64,000 nucleotides of DNA from Fimbriimonadaceae bacterium (GTDB lineage Bacteria > Armatimonadota > Fimbriimonadia > Fimbriimonadales > Fimbriimonadaceae), in NCBI GenBank assembly GCA_019638775.1, contig JAHBTD010000003.1:434001-498000 (forward strand). The letters run 5' to 3'. This document shows, in pieces, positions 36,734 through 44,870 of this stretch. A model generated the notes under the pieces. That model did no database searches and had not been told where the DNA came from. It saw only the letters and a list, made by a program, of their open reading frames with translations. Numbering within the stretch: the stretch's first letter is position 1; each line of letters opens with the position of its first letter. Both the position numbers and the translations under genes were made by a program.

Positions 36734-37105
36734 CTAAGAGCCTGTTTCCGTCGGTGAGTGCTCAGGGAGTTTCGGCGTCTCACGACTCGCAAGATAGAGA
36801 CGGATACCCCTGTTCGCCACAACAGCGCTGGCAACCACCATGACGAAGAGCATGACCACTCGCCAAACAACCGTCATGAGTGAAGCCCCGGCCTTGGCAA
36901 CATCCAGCCCCTTTCCGTCCTTCGTCGAGATCACCTGGTCAGGTGGCACGGAAAAGAGATCGTAAGAAAGTTTGAACGTGAGCATCAACCCAGCAATGCC
37001 AAGCAGAAAGACGAGCAGGCCAATCAACTGACCGATCCAATCGGGACGTATTCGGGACGGCTTGTTGGCTCTGTTTTCCCCTTTTTGATTGGATTCATTC
37101 GTCAT
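36734..37105 (-). CDS. Small two-helix membrane protein, unknown
   Basis: About 123 residues from ATG 37105 (the frame is open to 37174). A polar, basic N-terminus (about 1-24) precedes a hydrophobic helix at about 26-46, a polar loop of about 30 residues and a second helix at about 75-97, with a Pro/Glu-rich tail. No family recognised. It lies between the MFS and DUF454 genes on the same strand. Confidence 0.6.
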   Translation of the reverse strand: MTNESNQKGENRANKPSRIRPDWIGQLIGLLVFLLGIAGLMLTFKLSYDLFSVPPDQVISTKDGKGLDVAKAGASLMTVVWRVVMLFVMVVASAVVANRGIRLYLASRETPKLPEHSPTETGS

Positions 37106-37177
37106 AAGTGTAGATGGCGTCAATCGTACAGACGGGTTTGAAACAGCATACCGTCCACCTAATCGTTTCAACACGCC

Positions 37178-38407
37178 TCAATGCGCAGGTATGGGTGTTT
37201 GATCCGAATCCGTCGGCTCGGGTTCCCGTATCTTCAAGGTACCTATCGCAGGGATGAGCATGATCCCACCCGCAAAGGCATAGGGCACCCACGCAGCGAT
37301 GCTAAACAGGGCATTGCCGATGACGGGAGCTATAATTCGAGCAACCGAACCCAGCGATTGCGTGACCCCAAAAATCCCGCCCTGCATCTCAGGGGGCGCT
37401 GTCTTCGAGATCAAACTGCTCATGCTCGGCTGCGAGAGCCCGGTGACCGTTCCCAGAATCATGATGCCGATGATCTGTGGAATCCACGGCGGGGCAAATG
37501 GAATGAGCGCCAACATTGGCGCCTGCATAAAGTAGGCAAAGCGCAGGATGCGTATTTCTCCAAACCGAGCAGTAAACGGCTTTACAAGAAGGCCTTGAGT
37601 TGCCGCGCTCACCGCCCCCACCAACACCAGTAGGAAGGAGGCCTGAACTTGGGTTAGCTTAAACGACTCATCAGTGAGCCGCATATAAGTCGTCTCCAGG
37701 TTCGCAAATGCAAAGTTTGTCGTGAAGAAGACGCTCAAGAGAATCGCGAGTTGTGGATTTGTATAGGCAGCAGAAAGTGTGCTCCAGGTGGTCTGCTTCG
37801 GCTTAGGTGCGGGATCGTCGTTCTTCTTAAGACTTTCTGGCAAGAGAAATGCGATGTAGAGGAAGTTGATCGCGGCTAGCGCGGCGCCGGTGTAACCAAG
37901 AATGTGCGGGTGCCCACCCCCCAGTTCCAGCAGAAACGCGCCCGCGGGTGCGCCGATAAGAAAGCCGATACCAAACGCCGCCCCCACCATCCCCATCCCC
38001 TTTGCCCGATTCTCCGGGGTTGTGATGTCCGACACGTAGGCAAAGGCGACGCTCAGATTCGCACTGCCAAGCCCACCCAAGACGCGCGCCAGAAGCATGA
38101 TCCAGAACACCTCGGCAAAGGCATACGTGAAGTGCCCGATAATCACCATAAAGCAGGTGGCGAGCAGGATCGGACGTCGACCTATAAAGTCGCTGAGCCT
38201 CCCTAAATAAGGGCCTGCAATAAACTGCGCAATCGAGAAAGAAGCAATAAGGAGCCCGATAATCACGCCTTCGGGGTAGTAACCCGCCGACTTGACTAAA
38301 GCGGCACCGCGAATCTGAATGTCCGTGATGGCTAAGCCAAAGCTCAGCATATCCAGCAAAACAGTGAGGAAGATGCCGAAGAGCGCTGGAGTTCTGGGCT
38401 TGGACAC
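37178..38407 (-). CDS. MFS transporter, TetA-like
   Basis: 409 residues with twelve predicted helices. The motif-A loop GRLSDFIGRRPILL after TM2 and the GGLGSANLSVAFAYVSDIT segment of TM4-5 place it in the DHA1 drug:H+ antiporter group, near TetA-type proteins. The substrate cannot be deduced. It probably heads a short minus-strand run with the small membrane proteins downstream. Confidence 0.88.
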   Translation of the reverse strand: MSKPRTPALFGIFLTVLLDMLSFGLAITDIQIRGAALVKSAGYYPEGVIIGLLIASFSIAQFIAGPYLGRLSDFIGRRPILLATCFMVIIGHFTYAFAEVFWIMLLARVLGGLGSANLSVAFAYVSDITTPENRAKGMGMVGAAFGIGFLIGAPAGAFLLELGGGHPHILGYTGAALAAINFLYIAFLLPESLKKNDDPAPKPKQTTWSTLSAAYTNPQLAILLSVFFTTNFAFANLETTYMRLTDESFKLTQVQASFLLVLVGAVSAATQGLLVKPFTARFGEIRILRFAYFMQAPMLALIPFAPPWIPQIIGIMILGTVTGLSQPSMSSLISKTAPPEMQGGIFGVTQSLGSVARIIAPVIGNALFSIAAWVPYAFAGGIMLIPAIGTLKIREPEPTDSDQTPIPAH

Positions 38408-38454
38408 TTCGAGGATTATGGCTTAGTCAGGTTCAACGCCGCAGGTGGAAGGCC

Positions 38455-38486
38455 CACAAAAAAGCCGCAGGCCGTCCTGGCCTGCA
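38455..38486 (-). terminator. Terminator of the riboswitch-controlled small gene
   Basis: GCAGGCC at 38467-38473 and GGCCTGC at 38479-38485 form a stem with a 5-nt loop. On the minus strand it is followed by six U (A-run 38458-38463). It lies about 57 bp after the stop of the small gene and supports that gene being real. Confidence 0.82.
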
Positions 38487-38542
38487 GCCCTCTCTATCCC
38501 CGAAAAGACGGACTCTCGCAAGAGTCTCAGAATCGACTTCTG

Positions 38543-38815
38543 TTACGGGCTCCACACGCGGCTTGAACGCATCGCTGCAAAAGCAGCCGCCCGCACATCT
38601 TCGTGCAAAAGCGAGATGCTGGCCAGCAAGCGATCAAGATGCGATGCGGTGTTCCTGTCCCAGAGGGATCGGTTCATCGAACGCTGTAGCGAAAGGGATC
38701 GACGTTGTGCCTTCAAAGAACGAGAAATTCCCAGCAATTGCCGAGCTTTTCGCCCACCCTCAAGCGGCGAAGACACTATAGCGTTGACCCGAGCACGGAT
38801 TTCGTGTTCCGTCAT
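38543..38815 (-). CDS. Small basic protein of unknown function under c-di-AMP riboswitch
   Basis: 90 residues from ATG 38815, chosen because AGGAG lies 12 nt upstream. The frame is open to 38863, but that ATG falls inside the riboswitch P1 stem. The protein is Arg/Ser-rich and predicted helical, with no signal peptide, membrane segment or recognisable motif. It ends before a good terminator, so riboswitch, gene and terminator form a unit. Genes under this riboswitch in other bacteria are mostly wall hydrolases and K+ or osmolyte transporters. This protein is neither by inspection. Confidence 0.65.
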   Translation of the reverse strand: MTEHEIRARVNAIVSSPLEGGRKARQLLGISRSLKAQRRSLSLQRSMNRSLWDRNTASHLDRLLASISLLHEDVRAAAFAAMRSSRVWSP

Positions 38816-38858
38816 TTTTTCAGTTCTCTCCTGGACGACTTTGTCCGGTTCTTGCATG

Positions 38859-38965
38859 GGCATACGAGGTTAGCTGCCGGGTTCGGACCAAGAACCATCC
38901 GTTCCTTGTGAAAGGAATTCACCCCATAGGTGGGTCCCCCGCTGCCGCCGAGGCGGCATTATGCC
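38859..38965 (-). ncRNA. c-di-AMP riboswitch (ydaO-yuaA motif)
   Basis: Read on the minus strand, the P1 stem is GGCAT (38965-38961) with ATGCC (38863-38859). Inside are a GCCGCC/GGCGGC hairpin, the conserved core GGGGGACCCACCTATGGGG followed by GTGAAT, a GGTTC/GTCCGAACC region and the hallmark CCGGCAGCTAACCTCGTA just before the closing stem. These match the ydaO-yuaA consensus (GGGGAACCCA, GGGGUGAAUC, CCGAACCCGUCAGCUAACCUCGUA) that I know from B. subtilis. The short GGAC/GTCC hairpin next to AGGAG at 38820-38850 may be the expression platform. These switches usually turn expression off when c-di-AMP is high. Confidence 0.9.
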
Positions 38966-39117
38966 TTTTTCGAGATGTTCCTCATCTCTTAAATCATCAT
39001 AACGAGAGAATTGGGATAATCGCTTCCTTTTTGTGCACACCTTTTCCACAATTCTTTGGCGCGTCTGCAAGTTGTTGCCTCGTTGTCAACATGTGCGATC
39101 AAGTTATTTTGAGCCCA

Positions 39118-39170
39118 CCTGCCGACTACCTGTCGACTACCTGCCAACCACCTGACAACTACTTGCCGAC
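39118..39170 (+). repeat. 11-bp-period degenerate repeat array
   Basis: Units CCTGCCGACTA, CCTGTCGACTA, CCTGCCAACCA, CCTGACAACTA and the partial CTTGCCGAC at exact 11-bp spacing. The right end overlaps the last codons and stop of the NamZ-like gene. Same family as 29361-29473. Confidence 0.82.
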
Positions 39171-40316
39171 GAACCCCCGACACTCCCCATCCATCCTCTC
39201 CCCAATCTCACCAAGTCGCGTGAGCCCCTCAATCGCGGGGCGCAGCCAGCCGTTGCCCGCCAGGATGTCGAACGGAAGCCGGACCGTTTCGTATTCGTAG
39301 GGCGGGTCCTGCCACCGGAATTCGTCGGGCCAATGCCGCACGACCTCCTGAAGGATCGCGACCGTGGAAAGGACGGGCCGGAAATCGCGACGGTCGGTGA
39401 CATGGATGAAGCAGCCTTGGCACACTTCACCCTTGAACTTTTGGAAGGTGGGCATGAACTGCACGGGCCGGAAGAAGACGCCCGGGAGTTGGATTGCGTT
39501 AAGGCTGTCGGCGAGCTTCCAGCCGTCGATGAACGGCGCGCCGAATGATTCGAAAGGACGGGTTGTGCCCCGGCCCTCGCTGAGCTTGGTGCCTTCGAGA
39601 AGACACTGTCCGGGATAGACGACGGCTGTATCGACGGTTGGCATATTCGGAGATGGCATCGCCCAAAGGAGCCCGGTTTCGTCGTGATACTGCGCTCGAT
39701 CCCAGCCCTGCACTTCCAGCACCGACAGATCGCAACCCGGATGGTGATTCCGTTGCATGTGCTGGGAGATTTCGCCTGCCGTCATGCCGTGACGCATGGG
39801 CAGCGGATGCAGACCCACGAAACTGGCATAGGCCGGGTCGAGCACGGTTCCTTCCACCTGAGTGCCGCCGATGGGGTTTGGGCGGTCGAGGATCAACACC
39901 GGGATGCCCAGCCGCTCGCAGGCCTTCATGCAGAGCGTCATGGTCCAGATGAAGGTGTAGTAGCGCACGCCGATATCGACGATGTCGATGACGAGCAGGT
40001 CGAGACCGCTCAGCATGGCGTCGGTCGGCTCGCGGTGCTCGCCGTAGAGGGAGTAGAAGGGCAGGCCGGTGCGCGGGTCGCGGTATCCCTCCCACTCGAT
40101 CATGTTGTCTTGGGTGTGCCCCCAGATGCCGTGCTGCGGGCCGAAGACCGCCCCGATTTCGAACCCATCCTTGTCTTGTCTGGCGATCAGCGCATCCAGC
40201 CCAAGAACCCCACCCCGAGTGATCGACGCTTGGTTGCAGACGTAGCCAATCCGCTTTCCCTTCAGCGGAGCGCAGCTTTGGGAGAGGAGGCGGTCGAGGC
40301 CGGTGAGGACAGGCAT
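39159..40316 (-). CDS. NamZ-like exo-beta-N-acetylmuramidase (DUF1343/GH171)
   Basis: About 385 residues from ATG 40316; the longer frame to 40379 crosses repeat DNA. Family landmarks are GKRIGYVCNQASITRGG, FGPQHGIWGHTQDNMIEWEGY, LLVIDIVDIGVRYYTFIWTM, LDRPNPIGGTQVEG, PMRHGMTAGEIS, WAMPSPNMPT and LSEGRGTTRPFESFGAPF. NamZ enzymes release MurNAc from the non-reducing end of peptidoglycan fragments. No signal peptide is obvious. The last residues and stop come from an 11-bp repeat array, so the natural C-terminus may have been altered. It is divergent from the DUF4434 gene. Confidence 0.9.
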   Translation of the reverse strand: MPVLTGLDRLLSQSCAPLKGKRIGYVCNQASITRGGVLGLDALIARQDKDGFEIGAVFGPQHGIWGHTQDNMIEWEGYRDPRTGLPFYSLYGEHREPTDAMLSGLDLLVIDIVDIGVRYYTFIWTMTLCMKACERLGIPVLILDRPNPIGGTQVEGTVLDPAYASFVGLHPLPMRHGMTAGEISQHMQRNHHPGCDLSVLEVQGWDRAQYHDETGLLWAMPSPNMPTVDTAVVYPGQCLLEGTKLSEGRGTTRPFESFGAPFIDGWKLADSLNAIQLPGVFFRPVQFMPTFQKFKGEVCQGCFIHVTDRRDFRPVLSTVAILQEVVRHWPDEFRWQDPPYEYETVRLPFDILAGNGWLRPAIEGLTRLGEIGERMDGECRGFVGK

Positions 40317-40321
40317 ACGGG

Positions 40322-40405
40322 GATTGTAGATTGTAGATTGTTGATTGAGGATTACATTTCGCAGGAGTTCAATCATCAATTTGCAATCTCCGATCTACAA
40401 TCTCT
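40322..40405. repeat. Inverted pair of 7-bp repeat arrays, GATTGTA type
   Basis: The left arm has GATTGTA twice, then GATTGTT, GATTGAG and GATTACA. The right arm (about 40370-40404) reads on the minus strand GATTGTA, GATCGGA, GATTGCA and AATTGAT. The pair occupies the whole space between the divergent NamZ and DUF4434 starts, so it overlaps their promoters. Confidence 0.8.
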
Positions 40406-40406
40406 C

Positions 40407-41315
40407 ATGCCCACGCAAGCGCGCATCACCGGTACGTTCCTCGACGAGATCACCCACGACATCCCGAGCCAAAACTGGGGGTCGAAGGAGTGGCGGCGGG
40501 AGTTTGAGCTTTATTCCAAGATCGGGATCGACACCGTCATCATCATCCGCGCGGGCTATCAGAACAAGTGCATCTTCCCCAGCAAGACCCTCCCCGACCT
40601 GCTCCCGATCTACGACGACATCGGCGAAACCTTCTACTCTCTGGCGGACGAGTTTGGGCTGAGCGTTTACTTCGGCACCTACGATTCGGGCTTCCATTGG
40701 ATGCGGCGAACATGGTGGAAAGAGGTCGAGGTCAACAAGCCGTTTTTGGAAGAGGCCGTGGAGCGGTATGGGCACCACCCGTCGTTCAAGGGCTGGTATC
40801 TCAGCCACGAGACGGGCAAGAACGACGCCCACATCATCGAGCTGTTCAACCATATCGGACGGTTCTGCAAGGAGCTGAAAGACGTGCCGGTGCTCATCTC
40901 TCCCTACCCGCAGGGGGCAAAGCAGCTTCATGAGAACGCCTTTACGCTGGAGGAGTCGTTCGACCACTGGGATCGCATCTTTGCCGACACGCGCGGCGCG
41001 TTCGACATCTGCGCGTTTCAGGACGGGCAGGTTCACTATCAGGAGTTGCCGCACTTCATCAAGGGGATCGGTGAGCTTGGCCGGAAGTATGGGGCGACGA
41101 TCTGGTCGAACCTCGAGTCGTTCGACCGGGATATGCCGATCAAGTTCCCCCCGGCGGACTGGCGGTATCTGCGGTTCAAGATGGAGACGGCGGCTCAGAT
41201 TGCCGAGAAGATCATCACGTTCGAGTTTCCCCACTTCATGTCGCCGCATTCGTGCTATCCAGCCGCGCACAACCTGTTCGACCGGTATGCCGAGTATGCC
41301 GGAATCGATATCTGA
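40407..41315 (+). CDS. DUF4434-type glycoside-hydrolase-like protein
   Basis: 302 residues from ATG 40407. The frame extends upstream to 39684, but that part is antisense to the NamZ-like gene. The protein begins ARITGTFLDEITHDIPSQNW and carries EFELYSKIGIDTVIIIRAGY, then FKGWYLSHETGKN and LISPYPQGA, with further barrel strands through FDICAFQDG. This is the TIM-barrel layout of the DUF4434 family, thought to be glycosyl-hydrolase related; the Glu in SHETG is a candidate catalytic acid. No signal peptide. A role with the divergent muramidase gene in sugar salvage is possible. Confidence 0.75.
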   Translation: MPTQARITGTFLDEITHDIPSQNWGSKEWRREFELYSKIGIDTVIIIRAGYQNKCIFPSKTLPDLLPIYDDIGETFYSLADEFGLSVYFGTYDSGFHWMRRTWWKEVEVNKPFLEEAVERYGHHPSFKGWYLSHETGKNDAHIIELFNHIGRFCKELKDVPVLISPYPQGAKQLHENAFTLEESFDHWDRIFADTRGAFDICAFQDGQVHYQELPHFIKGIGELGRKYGATIWSNLESFDRDMPIKFPPADWRYLRFKMETAAQIAEKIITFEFPHFMSPHSCYPAAHNLFDRYAEYAGIDI

Positions 41316-41343
41316 TATCTGATTTCAGATGTCCGATCTCGAA
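41308..41343. repeat. Short 7-bp repeat array, ATCTGAT type
   Basis: ATCTGAT twice followed by TTCAGAT and GTCCGAT between the converging stops of the DUF4434 and GGDEF genes. Confidence 0.65.
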
Positions 41344-41344
41344 T

Positions 41345-42496
41345 TCACGCCGCTTTCTGACGCTTGGCTTCACGCTTGAAGGCATACATCCGCTCGTCGG
41401 CTTCCTGAGTGACTCTGTTGCACGTGCTAGCGCTGGTGATTTCGGCAACCCCATAGCTGAACCCGATCGCGGTCATGACGGGACCAATATTGAGAGGTGT
41501 GTTCAGTGCCCGGATCAGAAAATCTTCAAGCCGCTTGGTCAGTTGCTCAGCCGATTGTTTGGCGATAATCGTGAACTCATCTCCGCCAAGCCGGGCGACA
41601 GAGCAGTCACGCCCAAACGTCTTATAAAAGAGCTGAGTGAACTCAACGAGCGCAGCATCTCCGGCCTGATGTCCATAGGTGTCGTTGATCAGCTTGAAAC
41701 CGTCTAGGTCAATCACCGCCAAAGAAGCGGTTTGCCCCTGACGGGCAAGCTCAACAATCTCAGAAAGTCGATACTCGTGCGAGGTGCGATTGGGGAGTTT
41801 GGTTAAGCTATCTGCCCTTGCGGCGGCGTTGGCGGACTCCAGCCGAGCCCGCATCTCCTCTAACTCCGCTCGGTACTGCTCGTGAATCTCAGCGGTGCAG
41901 TTCCTGTACTCGCTAACGGCATCGGCGAGTACTCGAACCTCTTGGGCAACAGTTTGGCGCAGCTCTTCAAAACTCGAAATACTGTCAATGGAACTAAGGC
42001 GTCGGGTCATCCCGTTCGCGCCTCTGGCGATCTTGTCACCAGATTCAAGCGCTTTATCCAACGAACCGACAAGATCACGGAGCGATTGATCCAGATCGCC
42101 GATGATCTCCTCTATCGACTCGCGTTGGTGGTTAGCAAACACCTCCGCAGATTCTCCCATCGACTTTGCGAGGCGCAAAAACTGATCTTCGTGAGAAAGC
42201 GACTTCGCTTTCTCTTGCAGAGCATCCAGGTCGCCCGCGAACTCAACAGATTTAGACTCCTTTGGCGCGATGACAAGGAGCTTCAGAGCATGCACTGTCG
42301 AGCCCAAGAACACGGCATAACGAGTCAGCCTATCGCCAGCTGATTTTTCCGGGTTCCTCTTCCACGAAAGCACATGATAATTCTTAGAGCCTTTGATGTG
42401 GATTCTGACCGGCAAACTTGCGAGCTTCCGCTTTCTCGCCCTGTGATTGTGTATTACCAAGTTCGAGTTAAGTAAGAAAAAGGACCGCCTGCACAA
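41345..42496 (-). CDS. GGDEF diguanylate cyclase
   Basis: 383 residues. The C-terminal 170 residues form a GGDEF domain (DSLTKLPNRTSHEYRL, LAVIDLDGFKLINDTYGHQAGD, VARLGGDEFTII, ending DERMYAFKREAKR) with an intact active site for c-di-GMP synthesis. The RxxD inhibitory site upstream of GGDEF is not seen (RDCS instead). Before it is a long helical, probably coiled-coil region (about 80-210) and an N-terminal domain I do not recognise. No membrane segment. The start is uncertain; this is the only ATG upstream of the conserved region. Confidence 0.9.
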   Translation of the reverse strand: MCRRSFFLLNSNLVIHNHRARKRKLASLPVRIHIKGSKNYHVLSWKRNPEKSAGDRLTRYAVFLGSTVHALKLLVIAPKESKSVEFAGDLDALQEKAKSLSHEDQFLRLAKSMGESAEVFANHQRESIEEIIGDLDQSLRDLVGSLDKALESGDKIARGANGMTRRLSSIDSISSFEELRQTVAQEVRVLADAVSEYRNCTAEIHEQYRAELEEMRARLESANAAARADSLTKLPNRTSHEYRLSEIVELARQGQTASLAVIDLDGFKLINDTYGHQAGDAALVEFTQLFYKTFGRDCSVARLGGDEFTIIAKQSAEQLTKRLEDFLIRALNTPLNIGPVMTAIGFSYGVAEITSASTCNRVTQEADERMYAFKREAKRQKAA

Positions 42497-42531
42497 GCAA
42501 GCGACCCTTCTTAGATATTCCGAGTGCAGAT

Positions 42532-43314
42532 CTACTTGCGGTAAACAAACCGCTCAAGAGTCACGCTGTACTCCTTGCGCACAGTATCGTAGGTGACCTT
42601 GTAGACCGTCGGGTAGTAACCGGGCTTTGCAACCTTTTCCGGAAGCACGATCTCTTGCTCAGACTGTGGCTTGGTTAGCATCCAGCCCAAGTCCACCATC
42701 GGCTCAAAAAAGTGGACATTGCCGTTGTAGGAACCAAAGATAAAGGTCTGAGTAAACGGCGTGCCGTTGAACTCCGGGCTCTTCGGATTCACCCAATGTG
42801 CTCCCATGTACGGCATCTCCGCTCCAGGCGCATAGACATAACCCTTCGACATCATGCCGTTGGGCACCGGCTTCTGAAACTTAGAGAGGTCCCCGTCGAC
42901 AATCCTCATCTGCGCCCGCTCCGCTGTAGACACCATATAGAAATGGAAGTCGAGATGCGGCGTCGTGTAGATTCCGGCGGGCTCATGCCCCTCTGGGTTC
43001 CAATCGATGCTGACGTGGTTAAACGGCGTAACGTTTGCCTGCTTGGGCAGCGTGACGAGGAAGCTGTGCCCCATGCCATCCTCTCCCATATCTTTGGGGA
43101 GGTTCTCAAAGGCGCTTTCCGACATTGTAACGCCGACAGCCTCAGGCTTCTTATCCTCGCCGATTCGAACCCAAGAGCGTGCGGTTCCGTTGCCCATCAA
43201 GACGGTTTCGCCGATAAACGTTCCGGTCGTCTTGGTTTGACAAAAAGGGCAAGCCGATACGGCTGCCGTGGCCATCGCCACCATGGCGATAATGCTGATC
43301 TTTCCTGTTTTCAT
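42532..43314 (-). CDS. Secreted protein of unknown function (DUF5602-like)
   Basis: 260 residues from ATG 43314, chosen because AGAAGGAAG precedes it and the signal peptide MKTGKISIIAMVAMATAAVS starts there. The mature protein has a CPFC pair just after the cleavage region, then WVRIGEDKKPEAVGVTMSE, DFHFYMVSTAERAQM and PYMGAHWVNPKSPEFNG, with His-rich strands (DFHFY, MGAHW) that could bind a metal. It resembles the DUF5602/TTHB210-like domain proteins. Function unknown. Confidence 0.65.
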   Translation of the reverse strand: MKTGKISIIAMVAMATAAVSACPFCQTKTTGTFIGETVLMGNGTARSWVRIGEDKKPEAVGVTMSESAFENLPKDMGEDGMGHSFLVTLPKQANVTPFNHVSIDWNPEGHEPAGIYTTPHLDFHFYMVSTAERAQMRIVDGDLSKFQKPVPNGMMSKGYVYAPGAEMPYMGAHWVNPKSPEFNGTPFTQTFIFGSYNGNVHFFEPMVDLGWMLTKPQSEQEIVLPEKVAKPGYYPTVYKVTYDTVRKEYSVTLERFVYRK

Positions 43315-43528
43315 GTTCTTCCTTCTCTCTTCAAACGCAGTGGGACAGTCGCCCACAAAACGTGGGATTGTATGGATACACCCTCCTCAAATGTCGCCAG
43401 AGAACGAAGAATTAGGCATGCTGGTCGTTTGCGATGCGATATTTGGGCCTTCCGACTAGGAAAGAGGTCCGAGAGACAAGCAATCCTACGGGGACTTACT
43501 GCCCGTCACGGATGTGTAACGCAAAGGC

Positions 43529-44203
43529 TTATTCTGTAAAGAACGAGCTGATCTCTGCAAGAGACTTGCGCCCAAGATCGGGCACCATGCAATCCGGATG
43601 AGGGTAACCAACCGGCATAAGCACAAAGGGCTTTTCGTTAATCGGCCTGCCGCAAAGATCGCGTAAGAATGTCATTGGAGCGGGAGTGTGAGTGAGTGTC
43701 GCAAGACCCGCATGGTGCAGGGCTTGAATCAGGAATCCGACCGCAATCCCCACCGATTCGGTCATGTAGTAGTTCTTTAACCGTCCACCGTCGGGCAGCA
43801 GGTCGTAATCGCGACGAAAAACAACGATCACCCAAGGCGCAGCCGTTATGTGCTCTTTGCGAAAGTCGGTGCCAAGCGGAGCAAGCGCCTCAAGCCACTC
43901 ATCGGGTGCGCGATCATCATAAAACGCTCGCTCCTCAACCTCGGTAGCGGTTCGAATCTTCCGCTTCATCTCCGGGTCGCCGATCGCTGCAAAATGCCAC
44001 GGCTGGCGATGGGCTCCACTTGGAGCCGTACCCGCGACGAGAATCGCCTTCTCGATGACATCTCTCGGAACGGGATCGCATGAAAACTGCCGAACGGTCC
44101 GCCTGGCGTTAGCAATCTCATACTCCTTCTCAATACGTTCTCGAACCTGATCGACCGGCACGCGCTCCGGTCGATAGGGGACAGGCTTAAACGATTCGGG
44201 CAT
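43529..44203 (-). CDS. Nitroreductase-family flavoprotein, iodotyrosine deiodinase-like
   Basis: 224 residues, one FMN-binding nitroreductase domain with ARRTVRQFSCDPVPRD, TAPSGAHRQPWHF, TPAPMTFLRDLCGRP and MPVGYPHPDCMVPDLGRKSL. It matches human iodotyrosine deiodinase closely by eye, including the three residues that hold the halotyrosine in the active-site lid: E91, Y95 and K116 here, at the same E-x3-Y-x20-K spacing as E157, Y161 and K182 in the human enzyme. Bacterial homologues reductively dehalogenate halotyrosines. It is monocistronic or weakly linked to the secreted protein gene downstream. Confidence 0.85.
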   Translation of the reverse strand: MPESFKPVPYRPERVPVDQVRERIEKEYEIANARRTVRQFSCDPVPRDVIEKAILVAGTAPSGAHRQPWHFAAIGDPEMKRKIRTATEVEERAFYDDRAPDEWLEALAPLGTDFRKEHITAAPWVIVVFRRDYDLLPDGGRLKNYYMTESVGIAVGFLIQALHHAGLATLTHTPAPMTFLRDLCGRPINEKPFVLMPVGYPHPDCMVPDLGRKSLAEISSFFTE

Positions 44204-44322
44204 TCAAGGATTCTACAAGCCGGACGCGGGCTGAATCAATCTAACTGAACTCTATCCTCACACCTGCGTCCATTCCACCGAGATGCTCGCCGTCCGATGA
44301 AGACGGTCTGCGGAGGACTTCG

Positions 44323-44799
44323 ATGAAACGACATTGGGCTACGATCACAATTTGTACAGCTTCACTCGCAATCGCGACAATCGCGATCACGACACAAACT
44401 TCATTTGCGCAGGGAGATCAAGGCGGCTTCCAAAATGGTGGCCAAGGCGGCGCGGGCCCGCGAGGCTTCGGCGGCGGCGACCCTAACCAACGACCAGGGC
44501 AAGGCGGACAAGGTGGTTTCGGCGGCTTTGCCGGGGGAATGGGTGGCGGCGGTGGAGCAGCCATCGACAGCGACCAATTCTTCCTCTATGTTGTCTCCGG
44601 AAACAACCTGATCAAGATTCAGAAATCGGACCTTAAGGTTGTCGGCACGACTCAATTGATGCAGATGGGCGCACCGGGAGCCGGAGGCTTTGGTGCCCCT
44701 GGACAAGGTCGTGGCGGCGCAACAGGAGCCGGTGGCGGTGGACAGCAGCGCGGCGGTGGCGGCGGCGGAACACCTCCTCCCGCAGAAAGCGCGGATTAG
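44323..44799 (+). CDS. Secreted glycine-rich protein
   Basis: 158 residues with a GGAGGA Shine-Dalgarno and a signal peptide ending TSFAQ. Two Gly/Gln-rich low-complexity regions (about 30-80 and 115-150) flank a short folded segment, DQFFLYVVSGNNLIKIQKSD, of the type often seen in WD-like or PQQ-like single repeats. Likely an exported structural or matrix protein. No enzyme motif. A CCGTC/GACGG hairpin lies just upstream of the start. Confidence 0.7.
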   Translation: MKRHWATITICTASLAIATIAITTQTSFAQGDQGGFQNGGQGGAGPRGFGGGDPNQRPGQGGQGGFGGFAGGMGGGGGAAIDSDQFFLYVVSGNNLIKIQKSDLKVVGTTQLMQMGAPGAGGFGAPGQGRGGATGAGGGGQQRGGGGGGTPPPAESAD

Positions 44800-44823
44800 C
44801 TTCATTCCTAAGGGATTCTTTAC

Positions 44824-44856
44824 GGCTGCCCGATCTATTCGACCGGGCAGCCGTTG
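44824..44856. terminator. Bidirectional hairpin between convergent genes
   Basis: ACGGCTGCCCG and its complement form an 11-bp stem with an 11-nt loop between the Gly-rich and GNAT genes. No T-tract follows, so it may be a transcript 3'-end stabiliser rather than a classical terminator. Confidence 0.55.
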
Positions 44857-44870
44857 GAATGTGGCGGGTG

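Noticed and set aside
39684-40406. 5' extension of the 40407 gene into a 543-residue frame
   Set aside because: The extension is antisense to the conserved NamZ-like gene, and the protein family starts at ATG 40407.
40395-41270. Minus-strand frame of 291 residues
   Set aside because: It is antisense to the DUF4434-type gene, with composition typical of a reading-frame shadow.
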